Both the position numbers and the translations under genes were made by a program. Source: an uncultured Methanobrevibacter sp. (GTDB lineage: Archaea; Methanobacteriota; Methanobacteria; Methanobacteriales; Methanobacteriaceae). From it: a stretch of 54,478 bases of DNA. Location: the NCBI GenBank assembly GCA_900320955.1, contig ONUN01000001.1:1-54478 (forward strand), in the 5' to 3' direction. Below the pieces are notes generated by a model. That model was not told the DNA's origin, made no database searches, and was given only the letters and a program-made list of their open reading frames with translations. This document shows positions 27,264 through 36,206 of this stretch, one piece after another (within the stretch, counting starts at the first letter, position 1; the number at the start of each line of letters is the position of its first letter).

Positions 27264-28193
27264 TTAATAATTTTTAACCCTATCGGCAAATACCTCATGG
27301 AATTCAGATGCTCGGCTAAGATGCCATTTAATGTTTTCATCCCACTTAGAGTAGTCATTAATGTCGGATTTTTCCATTATTTCAATATGTGATACTTTAT
27401 TATCGTCTAACCTTTTCCAATCTAATTCATAACATAATTCAGATTCAATTTCGTCTTTTGAATCGTAGAGGTAATCAAAAAATTCTTTACTATCAGGAAT
27501 AGTTAATTTAACTTTCATTTCAGAGGGTTGTGTTTTGAAAATAAGTTTTATATATGCTAAAGGTCTACCAATAGTTAAATCATGCCAAGGTTTTCCCAGA
27601 GGTTTCCTAGATTTAAACATTGGATAATTTTTATCAATTTCCTCATTTAATTTGGTCCAATATTCATATTGAATCATATTATTATCAGCAGCACTGCTAG
27701 TACTGCTTCTTTTAACTGTTTTACTCCAATTGTTTGGGCTGGAAACAATTTGGAATTTAGGAGCTATTGGGGAGTCGCCAATTTCCCATAATTCAATTTT
27801 ACATAAGAAAATATTAATTTCTTCATCTGTGTGTTCATTTAACCAGTCAATAGCTTGTCTGTGTTCTTCGCGTGCTTCTTTAACAATCCAAATAATAGTT
27901 TTAGCATCATGTCCTGAAGCATAAGTTATAATTTTACCTAAGTGGTCATGATCTGTTGATTCAAGTTGATTTTCAATTATAATTTTATAATTTGTATTTG
28001 ATTCAACTGCCAGAATGTCAGTGCTGAATGAACCTGTTTTTGCTTCGGTAGAAATCAATTCAATATCAATGCCTATTTCTTCACCTAATGTGTTCAGGTT
28101 TTCCTCTTCAGCCAGCCAGTTGGTGAAATCATTGGCTTCATGTTTCCAGACAGAACGCAAATCCTTAACCTTTTCCAGTTTACCCAATTTCAT
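27264..28193 (-). CDS. DUF4268-family nuclease-like protein
   Basis: A 309-residue protein from ATG 28193 (GTG 28202 possible). The N-terminal half has a restriction-endonuclease-like core: WLAEEENLNTLGEEIG, then GSFSTDILAVE, KIIIENQLESTDHDHLGKII and ASGHDAKTIIWIV, giving Asp and Glu-x-Gln in place of Asp and Glu-x-Lys. The C-terminal half (YWTKLNEEIDKNYP, LKVKLTIPDSKEFFDYLY-like, SKWDENIKWHLSRASEFHEV) matches DUF4268 as I know it. Such proteins are often found alone or in restriction loci. The downstream gene converges on it. Confidence 0.72.
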   Translation of the reverse strand: MKLGKLEKVKDLRSVWKHEANDFTNWLAEEENLNTLGEEIGIDIELISTEAKTGSFSTDILAVESNTNYKIIIENQLESTDHDHLGKIITYASGHDAKTIIWIVKEAREEHRQAIDWLNEHTDEEINIFLCKIELWEIGDSPIAPKFQIVSSPNNWSKTVKRSSTSSAADNNMIQYEYWTKLNEEIDKNYPMFKSRKPLGKPWHDLTIGRPLAYIKLIFKTQPSEMKVKLTIPDSKEFFDYLYDSKDEIESELCYELDWKRLDDNKVSHIEIMEKSDINDYSKWDENIKWHLSRASEFHEVFADRVKNY

Positions 28194-28404
28194 AATATCC
28201 ACACACGAGTATATCTCCCATATTATATTATTGATTTTAATGTTAATTAAATTGAATGTATAATTTAAATTTTAATTTTGTGAATGGCATTTTTACATTA
28301 ACGATAATATCTTCACAAATCAAATCTGATTTTAACCTGCCATATATATGCAAGACTTTAAAAAAGTAGTTTATGGTAGATATTAATGTCCCAGTTATGA
28401 ATCA

Positions 28405-28703
28405 TCAGCAGTGTTTTGCAATAGACACTCCAATTATTTCAGATTTATCAAACTGTAAAAACAGTGACATACCATCTTCCAGCATTTGACTGAGATAATG
28501 GAACTGCCCAGTTAATTCGTATAATCCTTGTTTGCTACATAACATATTTTTTCATCTTCTGCATACACTGCAATCGCATCATTATCAAATTCATTATTAG
28601 CTTCCTTGACAAGTTTTAAGGAGATTCATGGAGAAAGTATTACATAATTTTTATAAAAATTCCTTCCTGTTTGACCTCTTATAACATTGTTCGGACCCGA
28701 CAT
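28405..28703 (-). pseudogene. decayed HIRAN-like domain gene
   Basis: From ATG 28703 the minus strand reads MSGPNNVIRGQTGRNFYKNY followed by VILSP and a TGA, then in the same frame LVKEANNEFDNDAIAVYAED followed by EKICYVANKDYTN and a stop, then in another frame YELTGQFHYLSQMLEDGMSL up to a stop at 28405. The middle part (V-K-E-x-x-N-x-x-D-x-x-A-I-A-V-Y ... V-x-Y-V) is the core of a HIRAN domain, known to bind DNA ends in helicases. One stop and one frameshift inactivate it. It lies just downstream of, and in line with, the 28749 gene. The remaining bases 28203-28404 show no gene. Confidence 0.55.
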
Positions 28704-28748
28704 ATTTTCATATCTTCCAGAATATTTTATAATCAATTCCAACCCGAA

Positions 28749-29111
28749 TTATTCTCCTGCTTTCGGCAGACCTTTCATACCAGGAGACATTTTGACATTT
28801 CTTTGATAAGAGCGATATTTCTCCAATATATCCCTATTTTCTCCAGGATAATATACGTCATGGCATTGCCAGCTGTCCTCATCGATGAAGCATATTGAGT
28901 TCAGATCCATTCTTGAGACTGCATGTGCAAATATCACAGGTTTTTCATCTTCAATGACCAGAAAATATTTCATGTGCCCGAATGGTATGTATAAGGTTTC
29001 TGATTGTGTAAGCAGCTCTTCAGTTATTCTGATTTCATTTTTATCATAATTTTCATAAGTTTTTATGAATTCCCAAAATTTCTCTTCCAGTTCAGTTAAA
29101 TCGTATGTCAT
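28749..29111 (-). CDS. hypothetical protein, 120 residues
   Basis: A small soluble protein starting MTYDLTELEEKFWEFIKTYE. ATG 29111 is preferred over the TTG at 29123 because GGGAGG lies directly in front of it, just after the stop of the upstream gene. The middle is beta-rich (YIPFGHMKYFLVIEDEKPVI), and the tail is Lys/Pro-rich. No family is recognised. It is the second gene of a probable operon with the E-W-x-I-G-D protein, followed by the decayed HIRAN gene. Confidence 0.5.
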   Translation of the reverse strand: MTYDLTELEEKFWEFIKTYENYDKNEIRITEELLTQSETLYIPFGHMKYFLVIEDEKPVIFAHAVSRMDLNSICFIDEDSWQCHDVYYPGENRDILEKYRSYQRNVKMSPGMKGLPKAGE

Positions 29112-29123
29112 GCCGCCTCCCAA

Positions 29124-30143
29124 TCATCTTCTGAATCTGTTCAAGATACTGTTTCCGACAATGCGTGCTCCTACAATCACATCAACTGCAATGTCTTCAA
29201 CCTTTTCCTTTCTTTTCTGCCTTTCAAGATTTCTTTGTTCTAGAATCTGTGCAACTTCCCGGTCGGCTTCATCCAGACGGTCATCCCAGTACCAGCCGAG
29301 CATATCACGGATTTCACCATTAATCTTCCTGCTACCCTTATTTGATGTAAGAAGCGGATGGGTCTTTTTGTAGATTGTCATGATCTTGTCAACATCATCC
29401 GAAGTCAGTTTTTTCTCCGGCATTTGGCGCTTCATGGTGTTTGTTGCATAATTGCTTTGGAAGAACTCGTTATAGGAACTGATGGCCTTTTGATATTGTT
29501 TGATTGCGTGGCGGGGTTTGTTTTTCAAGATAAATTCATTTGCTTTTTCAATGTGCTTGAAATAATCTTCCATCAAATATTTTGCATAGTCAATACCCCT
29601 CTTCCGGGCATTCTCTTCACTTCTTGCCCTGCGGATTTCCTCATTGCTTTTGATTCTCTCGCCATTGCCCGAATCTTTTAGAAGCTTTTCCAGATTCTCA
29701 GTTTGGTCAGTACTTAAGATGTGAAGCTTAAAGAATTCGTCATAATGCTTTTTTGAAATCCATTCGATATCATCTTTTGAGAGCAGATGCTTCCTGTCAG
29801 GCATTCCGTCAACTGTGATGCCCAGTTTTTCGGATTCTTCAAAATATTCCTCGGCACATTTCAGTGCTTCACCATAATATTTGATCCGGTATTCATCGTT
29901 TGTCTGCCGTCTCGCCTCTTTCAGTTTGCGTTCATAGTCATCCTTTTTATAGCTTAACCTTCTCCTGTTCCTTTGTTCACGGCTAGGTTGTGGTCTGTAG
30001 CTTCCATAACTGCTATGACCACCATTACTTTCTGAGCTATGGTCATCATCTTCATCATCACTTCCATGACCCCAGTTCATGGCATCCATTGTGCCGCCAT
30101 TGGAATCATCAACCGGATCACCAATTTTCCATTCCCAAGTCAT
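29124..30143 (-). CDS. hypothetical helical protein with E-W-x-I-G-D N-terminus (paralogue of 24172-25119)
   Basis: A 339-residue protein from ATG 30143, chosen because AGTGATT lies upstream and it reproduces the short N-terminus of its paralogue. MTWEWKIGDPVDDSNGG is followed by a Ser/Gly/His-rich disordered stretch, then by helical repeats (NDEYRIKYYGEALKCAEEYF, MPDRKHLLSKDDIEWISKKH, HAIKQYQKAISSYNEFFQ) that look TPR-like. It is basic and charged at the end. The function is unknown. Compared with its paralogue, the PDxKHLL-x3-DI block is the best conserved segment. Confidence 0.55.
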   Translation of the reverse strand: MTWEWKIGDPVDDSNGGTMDAMNWGHGSDDEDDDHSSESNGGHSSYGSYRPQPSREQRNRRRLSYKKDDYERKLKEARRQTNDEYRIKYYGEALKCAEEYFEESEKLGITVDGMPDRKHLLSKDDIEWISKKHYDEFFKLHILSTDQTENLEKLLKDSGNGERIKSNEEIRRARSEENARKRGIDYAKYLMEDYFKHIEKANEFILKNKPRHAIKQYQKAISSYNEFFQSNYATNTMKRQMPEKKLTSDDVDKIMTIYKKTHPLLTSNKGSRKINGEIRDMLGWYWDDRLDEADREVAQILEQRNLERQKRKEKVEDIAVDVIVGARIVGNSILNRFRR

Positions 30144-30272
30144 GAAAATCACTTTCTATAGTTTAATTATGTGACTTATTTGTTAATAACTTTTTTTAAT
30201 TATATGAAAATTGGAAAAGTTAAATAACACCAAATCTAAAATTTTAATTAGATATTCAATCTGGTGAGAAAT

Positions 30273-30920
30273 ATGGGTCTTATGGCTTTTGATAACACAT
30301 GGTACTGTGATAAATGCGGTGAACACATCAAGAATGAAGATGATTTTATTTACTGTCCGAAATGTGGAAATGTCTTAAAAAATGACTGGTATCAGATGGC
30401 CTTGCAGTCAATTGAAAAGTGTTTAGGCAATTTTTCAAAAAGCATATGTGAAGACTGTGGTGAGGAATTTGATGAAGACTATAACTTCTGTCCGTTATGC
30501 TCAAATGAACTTAAAAAAGAAGGCATCATGAAAAGAGTGGAAAAGGACAATTCAATTATTGCCCAATGGAATAGTGAAGAAGTCTGCGTATTTGATAAAG
30601 AGATATTTTTATCATCACCCCATTTTTCAGGAACAACAGTAACAGACTGTTTTGAATGGAAAGATTATCTGGACAGTAAACTTGAATCAGACTTTATGAA
30701 AATTGATTCTAAACCCCCACAAAGACTTTCTTTTAAAGAAACTTACTCAATATTTATATTAAAAGGAAGTGGAGAAATAGTAAGGGGAATAATAAAATTT
30801 CTTCCGGAATATAATAAAGAAAATTTCAATTATGAACCCTATAAAGCAGAAATGATTGATGTTTTAAAAATAAGAGAAGATTTATATGTTATAGTAGCAG
30901 TAGACAATGTAGTTTATTAA
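30273..30920 (+). CDS. double zinc-ribbon protein
   Basis: A 215-residue soluble protein with two zinc ribbons, CDKCGEHIKNEDDFIYCPKC and CEDCGEEFDEDYNFCPLC, in the first 85 residues. The rest is a mixed alpha/beta domain (SIIAQWNSEEVCVFDKEIFL, SIFILKGSGEIVRGIIKFLP) that I do not recognise. ATG 30273 is the likely start; the GTG at 30264 is part of the GGTGAG binding site. Confidence 0.6.
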   Translation: MGLMAFDNTWYCDKCGEHIKNEDDFIYCPKCGNVLKNDWYQMALQSIEKCLGNFSKSICEDCGEEFDEDYNFCPLCSNELKKEGIMKRVEKDNSIIAQWNSEEVCVFDKEIFLSSPHFSGTTVTDCFEWKDYLDSKLESDFMKIDSKPPQRLSFKETYSIFILKGSGEIVRGIIKFLPEYNKENFNYEPYKAEMIDVLKIREDLYVIVAVDNVVY

Positions 30921-31378
30921 ATTAAATAATTTATTCTTAACAATCATTCTAACACTCCAGATATATAAATGAATCTCGATAAAATGACTAAAATAGATGT
31001 TAAATCATTACAAATCCAATATTGGAAAAAGTTAATTGGATACAAACAATCAAAGAATTTACAAAATTAAACTCCGCAAAAGTCAGACAAAGTCTTACAG
31101 GATTCTAAAAACTAATTACCATCACCATATATATTTAAAAAGTTCAAATTGATTTATAATCAATTTAATAGCATGAAAAAATAAAAATAGTCGTAGGTGA
31201 TGTTACTCCTACAAATGTATATGAAAATATAAAAAAGTAAAGTAACTGCTGAAGCAATTACTTTTTATTTTTTCTTAACATCCAATCTTACAACATACCT
31301 AACAATAACAGAGGCATTTCATTAACTGAAAAAAATAAACTCATTGAAATAAAAAAATTTAAGAGACTTATTATCCTC
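30921..31378. other. gene-free stretch with two hairpins and an adhesin 3' remnant
   Basis: This stretch has no full gene. It holds the hairpin GTAGG/CCTAC at 31193-31212 and the adhesin-type terminator hairpin at 31241-31262. The minus-strand frame ending at a TAA at 31265 reads ASVIVRYVVRLDVKKK over about 31265-31315, which looks like the last strand of an Ig-like adhesin domain. So an adhesin gene probably once ended here before its body was lost. Confidence 0.4.
31241..31262 (-). terminator. hairpin terminator of the adhesin type
   Basis: AGTAACTGC (31241-31249) pairs with GCAATTACT (31254-31262) over nine positions with one mismatch and a TGAA loop. On the minus strand it is followed by CTTTACTTTTTT. 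The same hairpin recurs at 39712, 45899 and 54096. Confidence 0.6.
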
Positions 31379-32674
31379 CTAGAACACCATCTTACCAGAT
31401 ATATAAATCCAATCATGAGGATTATCATTTGGCATTGCAATATATTGATATCTTACAAGATTAGTTAATTCACCATTTAACCTGCCGCAATAACCATAAA
31501 AGAATACATAAATTGGAAGTTGATTATTATAGTACTGGTTTGTTTTTACTTTAAAGTAAAGGTCTATCGGATAGCCAGCATGCCTATGATTTTTGATATA
31601 TTTAATTTTTTTATATTGCGCTGCTGTAAGAGCAAATACATATTTGCCTTTTTTAACAACTACATTATTGACAACAACTTTGGAAGTGCTCAGTTCGGAT
31701 TTATAATATTTGGAAACAAATTTGGCAGTATAATAATAAGTTTTTGCTTTAGACAATAGGATTTTCTTTTTAGCTATCCCATTTTTAACATTTACATTAA
31801 ATGTTTTGCCATTGATTTTAAACTTTACATAACCCTCATCCATAGATTTTCCATTGCTTTTTTTAACAATGGCCTTCAGAATAACTGGTTTTACCACATT
31901 AGTTTTAGCATTTTTTGTTGTGACTTTAGCAACAGATTGTTTTACAACTATTTTCGAAGAACTGGTTTTACCAGCTAATAGGGAGTGAGGATAAACATTA
32001 TAAGTATAGGTCTTAGCGTCTACAAGTTTAATCTTCTTTTTTGCTATTCCATTGATAACATTGGCACAATATATCTTCCCATTAATCTTAAATTTAACAG
32101 AACCAAAATTGACACGTTTTCCATTCTTATCTTTTACAACAGCTTTTAAAATTGAGGAAACAGTTGTTCCCTTACAATTCATTGCATTTATTTTAACATC
32201 ATATTTTGCAATTTTTAAAGCATTGTCCATATAAAAGTCCGTATCCCCTATGAAGACATGAATTTTATAATTACCTGGATGTATATCCCCTAATTTAAAT
32301 TTAAAAATACCTTTTGAATTAGTGGTTCCCCAAAATGGAGCAAAATCTGCATTTCCTCCTAACTCCAAATCAATGTTTTCATTTTTAAAGGGTTCATTGC
32401 CATTTGTAATTTTTATTTCAACAGAATCTCCATAATGATAATTTTTTTTATAATTGTTTACAGAAGCTTTAATTTTGCTCCAATCTTCTTCAATTTCATA
32501 CTCTTCGCCATCTTCATCATCTAACTCGTCACTTAAGTCAGACAGTTTACCATCTACCTTAACTTCAGTTATATCATCTACATTATCAGTTGCATTTTCT
32601 GCGGCACTTACTGCCGAAACTGCCAATAATGAAACAATAATTATTGATAGTGCAATTACTTTCTTATTAAGCAA
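31379..32674 (-). CDS. secreted Ig-like adhesin-type protein with C-terminal AQYKK domain
   Basis: A 432-residue protein starting at TTG 32674, chosen because GGAGG (32684-32688) stands nine bases ahead and the TTG at 32689 would lack a site. The N-terminus has a signal peptide (KKVIALSIIIVSLLAVSAVS, then AAENATD). An acidic linker leads to three Ig-like units: a carboxypeptidase-regulatory-like unit (residues 70-150), then two units with the segments FKINGKIYCANVINGIAKKK and FKINGKTFNVNVKNGIAKKK. The last ~90 residues (YVFALTAAQYKKIKYIKNHR, VFFYGYCGRLNG) form a domain shared with the protein at 34033-34848. Cell-surface location is inferred; partners are unknown. Confidence 0.68.
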   Translation of the reverse strand: MLNKKVIALSIIIVSLLAVSAVSAAENATDNVDDITEVKVDGKLSDLSDELDDEDGEEYEIEEDWSKIKASVNNYKKNYHYGDSVEIKITNGNEPFKNENIDLELGGNADFAPFWGTTNSKGIFKFKLGDIHPGNYKIHVFIGDTDFYMDNALKIAKYDVKINAMNCKGTTVSSILKAVVKDKNGKRVNFGSVKFKINGKIYCANVINGIAKKKIKLVDAKTYTYNVYPHSLLAGKTSSSKIVVKQSVAKVTTKNAKTNVVKPVILKAIVKKSNGKSMDEGYVKFKINGKTFNVNVKNGIAKKKILLSKAKTYYYTAKFVSKYYKSELSTSKVVVNNVVVKKGKYVFALTAAQYKKIKYIKNHRHAGYPIDLYFKVKTNQYYNNQLPIYVFFYGYCGRLNGELTNLVRYQYIAMPNDNPHDWIYISGKMVF

Positions 32675-32732
32675 AGCTTTTTCCTCCAAACTTATTATAT
32701 GTTAATTTCATTGATTTTAAATGAAAACGCAT

Positions 32733-33524
32733 TTAATTGTTCACATGATATGTTTGGCCTCCAACATCCACAGTTCCATGGATGTTACCGTTACTGTCCA
32801 TATATGAATCGACTTTATAGTCCCCATAATCTGTATGTCCGGTCTGGTGTGATTCCACGCTTCCATCATCATATACAGTACCATGCGTATCTGCTGAGCC
32901 GTATTCTCCCTCATAATGTGATTGCACATCCCTGCCGTTTGAAGATGAGGAATACCTCTCTGAACTGCCTGAGCTGCTGGAACTACCAGAACTGCCAGAA
33001 CTGCCAGAACCTGAAGAAGAGCCCAAATCAGATGAAGAAGAATGTGACGGAGAATTGTCGTGATTAACGTTGCTTGAAGTGTAGTGATGTGGTGAAAGTG
33101 CACCCATTACACTGCCGGATAGTGCCAATACAATTACCAACACCAAAATAATGACTCCTATTTTCTTGTTGGTTGAAAGGCCATTGAAATCATCCCTAAT
33201 ATTGGGATTTTCATTGCCGTTTGCGTTTTCAACTTCAATATATGTCAAATACAATCCAGCTGCCCAAATTAGCATTCCAAATATGCCAAATACTGGAACA
33301 CCAAATCCGATCACATTACATATCAAACCGACAATAAATAATGCAACCCCTTTTTTAACATTTCCGGCATAAGCAATACCCAATCCGGGCAATATAAAGG
33401 ATATTATTAATGCAGTAATCATGTTTTTTTCATTTTTAACCTGTATTGCATTTAATCTCTTTCCGCATTCCCTGCAAAAAGTCGCATCATCAGGGTTTTC
33501 AGCCCCACAATATTCACAAAACAT
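32733..33524 (-). CDS. zinc-ribbon, multi-helix membrane protein with Ser/Gly-rich linker
   Basis: A 263-residue paralogue of the protein at 25315-25962. Zinc ribbon CEYCGAENPDDATFCRECG, then hydrophobic helices (MITALIISFILPGLGIAYAG, VALFIVGLICNVIGFG, GIFGMLIWAAGLYL, IGVIILVLVIVLALSGSVMG), a ~60-residue Ser/Gly linker, and a hydrophilic end (YKVDSYMDSNGNIHGTVDVG) probably outside the membrane. It is divergent from the gene at 33568. Confidence 0.65.
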   Translation of the reverse strand: MFCEYCGAENPDDATFCRECGKRLNAIQVKNEKNMITALIISFILPGLGIAYAGNVKKGVALFIVGLICNVIGFGVPVFGIFGMLIWAAGLYLTYIEVENANGNENPNIRDDFNGLSTNKKIGVIILVLVIVLALSGSVMGALSPHHYTSSNVNHDNSPSHSSSSDLGSSSGSGSSGSSGSSSSSGSSERYSSSSNGRDVQSHYEGEYGSADTHGTVYDDGSVESHQTGHTDYGDYKVDSYMDSNGNIHGTVDVGGQTYHVNN

Positions 33525-33567
33525 ATTATATAATCTGTCATATAAACTATATATAAATGGTGATTAT

Positions 33568-33939
33568 ATGAAATGTCCAAAATGCGGAAAAGTATACAAT
33601 GATAATGTCAGCAAATTTTGCACAGATTGCGGTGCCAAACTCATAAAAGAAAAAAATGAAATAACTCCAACAATGATACCGACCATAGATCCAGAAAAGG
33701 GTTCTCTCGATAACCAATTGGTCAACCAGAAAATATCCGAGTATTCCCATGAGGCAAAACTGGCAGACAAGGTCTACAAATCATATGTTACAAATGGCAT
33801 TTCAAGGCTTGATAAAGTAAATGGGAGATTTTTAGCATCACAGACAATCAAATTGGATGTCTTGATTGAGCAAAACAAGCAGCTGATCCAGCAAAATGAC
33901 AAAATAATAAAATTGCTTGAAAAGATTAGTGAGAAATGA
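33568..33939 (+). CDS. zinc-ribbon coiled-coil protein
   Basis: A 123-residue protein starting at ATG 33568 with GGTGAT just upstream; longer frames to the left are not preceded by a site. A zinc ribbon (CPKCGKVYNDNVSKFCTDCG) is followed by a linker and two helices, the last being a Gln-rich coiled coil (LDVLIEQNKQLIQQNDKIIK). There are no membrane helices. Probably an oligomeric partner of the neighbouring zinc-ribbon membrane proteins, by inference. Confidence 0.6.
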   Translation: MKCPKCGKVYNDNVSKFCTDCGAKLIKEKNEITPTMIPTIDPEKGSLDNQLVNQKISEYSHEAKLADKVYKSYVTNGISRLDKVNGRFLASQTIKLDVLIEQNKQLIQQNDKIIKLLEKISEK

Positions 33940-33975
33940 TTACAATCCCAGAATCAACTTAAAAAAAATAGAATA

Positions 33976-34000
33976 AAAATTGAGGAATAACCCCAATTTT
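33976..34000. terminator. bidirectional hairpin between convergent genes
   Basis: AAAATTGAGG (33976-33985) pairs with CCCCAATTTT (33991-34000) with one mismatch and an AATAA loop. It is flanked by T-rich sequence on the right and A-rich on the left, so it can serve both the rightward gene ending at 33939 and the leftward gene ending at 34033. Confidence 0.6.
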
Positions 34001-34032
34001 ATTTTAAAAAATTTAAACAAATATTGCATTCT

Positions 34033-34848
34033 TCACCATTTTGAAAACTTCTTAAAAATAGTTATTTTATTATAAAGTTTAGAGTTATTCAATTTTGTGA
34101 AAGAACCACTACATTTACATTTATTAAAATATTTGGCATTTTTTCCAATAACTTTAACATAATCATAGTAACGGTTATAAAATCCAAAGTAATGAATTAC
34201 TTGAACAATATGTTTATAAGCTACACCAGATTGGCCCTGACCATATGAAAACAACATGAAAACACGAGATTTTTTATAATAAGTCTTTTTACCAGCTTTA
34301 AGTTTTACTTTAACAAATTTATTAGTATTAACTGTTACATATGTCCTTAATCCTGTGGAAGTAATGTCATAACCTTTGTATTTTTCTCCAACATAGTAAT
34401 AATTGTAATCATCTTCAAAGAAGTAATCTTCAACTGGTGAAATCCTATAAAGTTTTTTATATTGTGCATTGCTTAGAACTACCTTATATCCCCCTATATT
34501 GAATGTTCTTTGTTTTTTAGTTGGTTGTTTGTATGCGGATGAAACGCTAACACTGCTGCTTAAAACATTGTCAGATGATGAAACACCCAATATTGTACCA
34601 TTTTCACATATGCTTAATACTTCACTCTTATCTGTTTCATTTGAGTTTGAAGAATTGCTTTCAACAGATATACTTACAGATTCATTTTCGTTAGAAAGTG
34701 AAACCGTGTCATTTTCCTGTCCATTAATTGAAATTAAATCATTATTTTGTTCTTTAACTACATCCGTACCATTATCAATAGCACTTACACAGGACATACT
34801 TAAAATAACAAGCAGAATGCTTAAAATCAAAACATATCTTTTTTTCAA
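34033..34848 (-). CDS. secreted protein with AQYKK-type C-terminal domain
   Basis: A 272-residue protein, start taken as TTG 34848 (AGGTGG just upstream; a GTG at 34857 is less likely). Signal peptide RYVLILSILLVILSMSCVSA, then a Ser/Asn/Glu-rich stretch of about 75 residues typical of methanogen surface proteins. The globular part begins FNIGGYKVVLSNAQYKKLYR and ends in basic, Tyr-rich strands with CKCSG near the C-terminus. It resembles the end of the protein at 31379-32674. Function unknown; surface location is inferred. Confidence 0.6.
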   Translation of the reverse strand: MKKRYVLILSILLVILSMSCVSAIDNGTDVVKEQNNDLISINGQENDTVSLSNENESVSISVESNSSNSNETDKSEVLSICENGTILGVSSSDNVLSSSVSVSSAYKQPTKKQRTFNIGGYKVVLSNAQYKKLYRISPVEDYFFEDDYNYYYVGEKYKGYDITSTGLRTYVTVNTNKFVKVKLKAGKKTYYKKSRVFMLFSYGQGQSGVAYKHIVQVIHYFGFYNRYYDYVKVIGKNAKYFNKCKCSGSFTKLNNSKLYNKITIFKKFSKW

Positions 34849-34857
34849 TAGCACCAC

Positions 34858-35207
34858 CTTGATTGTATTAATATTATGTTTATTGTATGATAATATTAAA
34901 TATTACTGTCTGAAAAAAATAATATTTTCAGCAAATTCCAAGGTTCCTATATTTATTGACAACATGTACTATTTTAATAACTATATTATTAAAGAGGAAG
35001 TAAAATGGAAAAGAGAGATAAACGACAATAACAATCATCACCCGTCACCATTTCCCATTTCCATAATCATAAGCTATTTCATCGGATGCCAGATTTCAAA
35101 TTGTCGGATTTGCATCATATATTTATACTTTTAAATAAAGATTTAATATTAATGTAATAAGATGTGTTTAATTAAAAAGAATCTTATTATACCTAGGAGG
35201 AAAACTT
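34858..35207 (+). promoter_or_regulatory. gene-free stretch with promoter of the zinc-ribbon operon
   Basis: Only short frames were seen, for example from ATG 35005 (MEKRDKRQ) behind a GAGG site, followed in another frame by a hydrophobic stretch (ISIIISYFIGCQ); this may be a decayed small membrane protein gene. Near 35112-35125 the plus strand has a TATA-like ATATATTTATACTTT, and AGGAGG lies eight bases before ATG 35208. Confidence 0.35.
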
Positions 35208-35735
35208 ATGGGAATTAGTTTAAATATTGATACGAATAATGAAAATGAGTTTAATCAACAATTGCAAATGTATTTAGCTCAAGGCTACAGCATGCAAAGT
35301 AATTTTAATGGAACTGCAATTTTAAAGAAGAAATCTTTTAGTATGGGATTATTAATTGTTTTAATTATTTTCTTTTTCCCTGCAGCAATTATCTATTATC
35401 TCGTTTCATCCGATGATGTTGTAACAATCAGGAATAATAATGTACAGGCACCTAGCAGCAATACCAATGCGAGCTCAACTGCAAAACCATTTGATTTATA
35501 CTGCGAAGAATGCGGTCAAGGATTATACAACGACTCCAAATTTTGCCCTAATTGTGGAAAAGACTTAACAGAACAACCGGTTAAAGAAGAAGCTCCAGCT
35601 GAAGAGGCACCTGCTGAAAACCTTATTGAAGAAAGTAAGGAAGAGTTAAAGTGTAAAAGTTGCGGTACCGAATTAAATGAAAATAACAGATTTTGCCCAA
35701 ATTGTGGTGAAAGCGTAAACACAACAGAAGAGTGA
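35208..35735 (+). CDS. membrane protein with two C-terminal zinc ribbons
   Basis: A 175-residue protein. A short N-terminal domain (MGISLNIDTNNENEFNQQLQ, FNGTAILKKK) precedes one or two hydrophobic helices (MGLLIVLIIFFFPAAIIYYL). Then come two zinc ribbons, CEECGQGLYNDSKFCPNCG and CKSCGTELNENNRFCPNCG, separated by a Glu/Ala/Pro linker. AGGAGG precedes the ATG. It opens a run of four short rightward genes spaced a few bases apart. Confidence 0.65.
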   Translation: MGISLNIDTNNENEFNQQLQMYLAQGYSMQSNFNGTAILKKKSFSMGLLIVLIIFFFPAAIIYYLVSSDDVVTIRNNNVQAPSSNTNASSTAKPFDLYCEECGQGLYNDSKFCPNCGKDLTEQPVKEEAPAEEAPAENLIEESKEELKCKSCGTELNENNRFCPNCGESVNTTEE

Positions 35736-35741
35736 GGAAAA

Positions 35742-36206
35742 ATGCCATATTGCAGCAATTGCGGTAAAGAATTAAAAGAAGGAACCAAGTTTTGTTCCGG
35801 ATGCGGAGCCCCGCAAACTGATGAAACTCCATCATCAGCCACCCAACAAAACAATACTTCAGGAACTGTATGCCCAAAATGCGGGTCAATAATACCAGTC
35901 GGAAATGTGGCATGTACAAATTGCGGCAGTTTATTGAATCCAGACAAGCATACTACGGCCATTGTTTTAGGATATATATGTTCAGTATTCCTCCCATTAT
36001 TTGGAATAATAATTGGAATATATCTCCTAACTAGGCCTAATAAGGACGTTCACAAACACGGGATAATTATGATAGTTCTAGCTATAGTAATGACCATTAT
36101 TTGGTGGTTATTCTTTTCATATATGGCCTATAGAAGTAGAATGAGCTATTACAATAACTATTACAGATCACCAAGCTATGGACGCAGCAGCTATTATGGA
36201 TATTGA
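35742..36206 (+). CDS. double zinc-ribbon membrane protein
   Basis: A 154-residue protein. Two zinc ribbons (CSNCGKELKEGTKFCSGCG and CPKCGSIIPVGNVACTNCG) are followed by two hydrophobic helices (TAIVLGYICSVFLPLFGIII and GIIMIVLAIVMTIIWWLFFS) and a Tyr/Ser-rich tail (YYNNYYRSPSYGRSSYYGY). GTGAGG lies four bases before the ATG. Same operon as the gene before, six bases apart. Confidence 0.65.
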   Translation: MPYCSNCGKELKEGTKFCSGCGAPQTDETPSSATQQNNTSGTVCPKCGSIIPVGNVACTNCGSLLNPDKHTTAIVLGYICSVFLPLFGIIIGIYLLTRPNKDVHKHGIIMIVLAIVMTIIWWLFFSYMAYRSRMSYYNNYYRSPSYGRSSYYGY

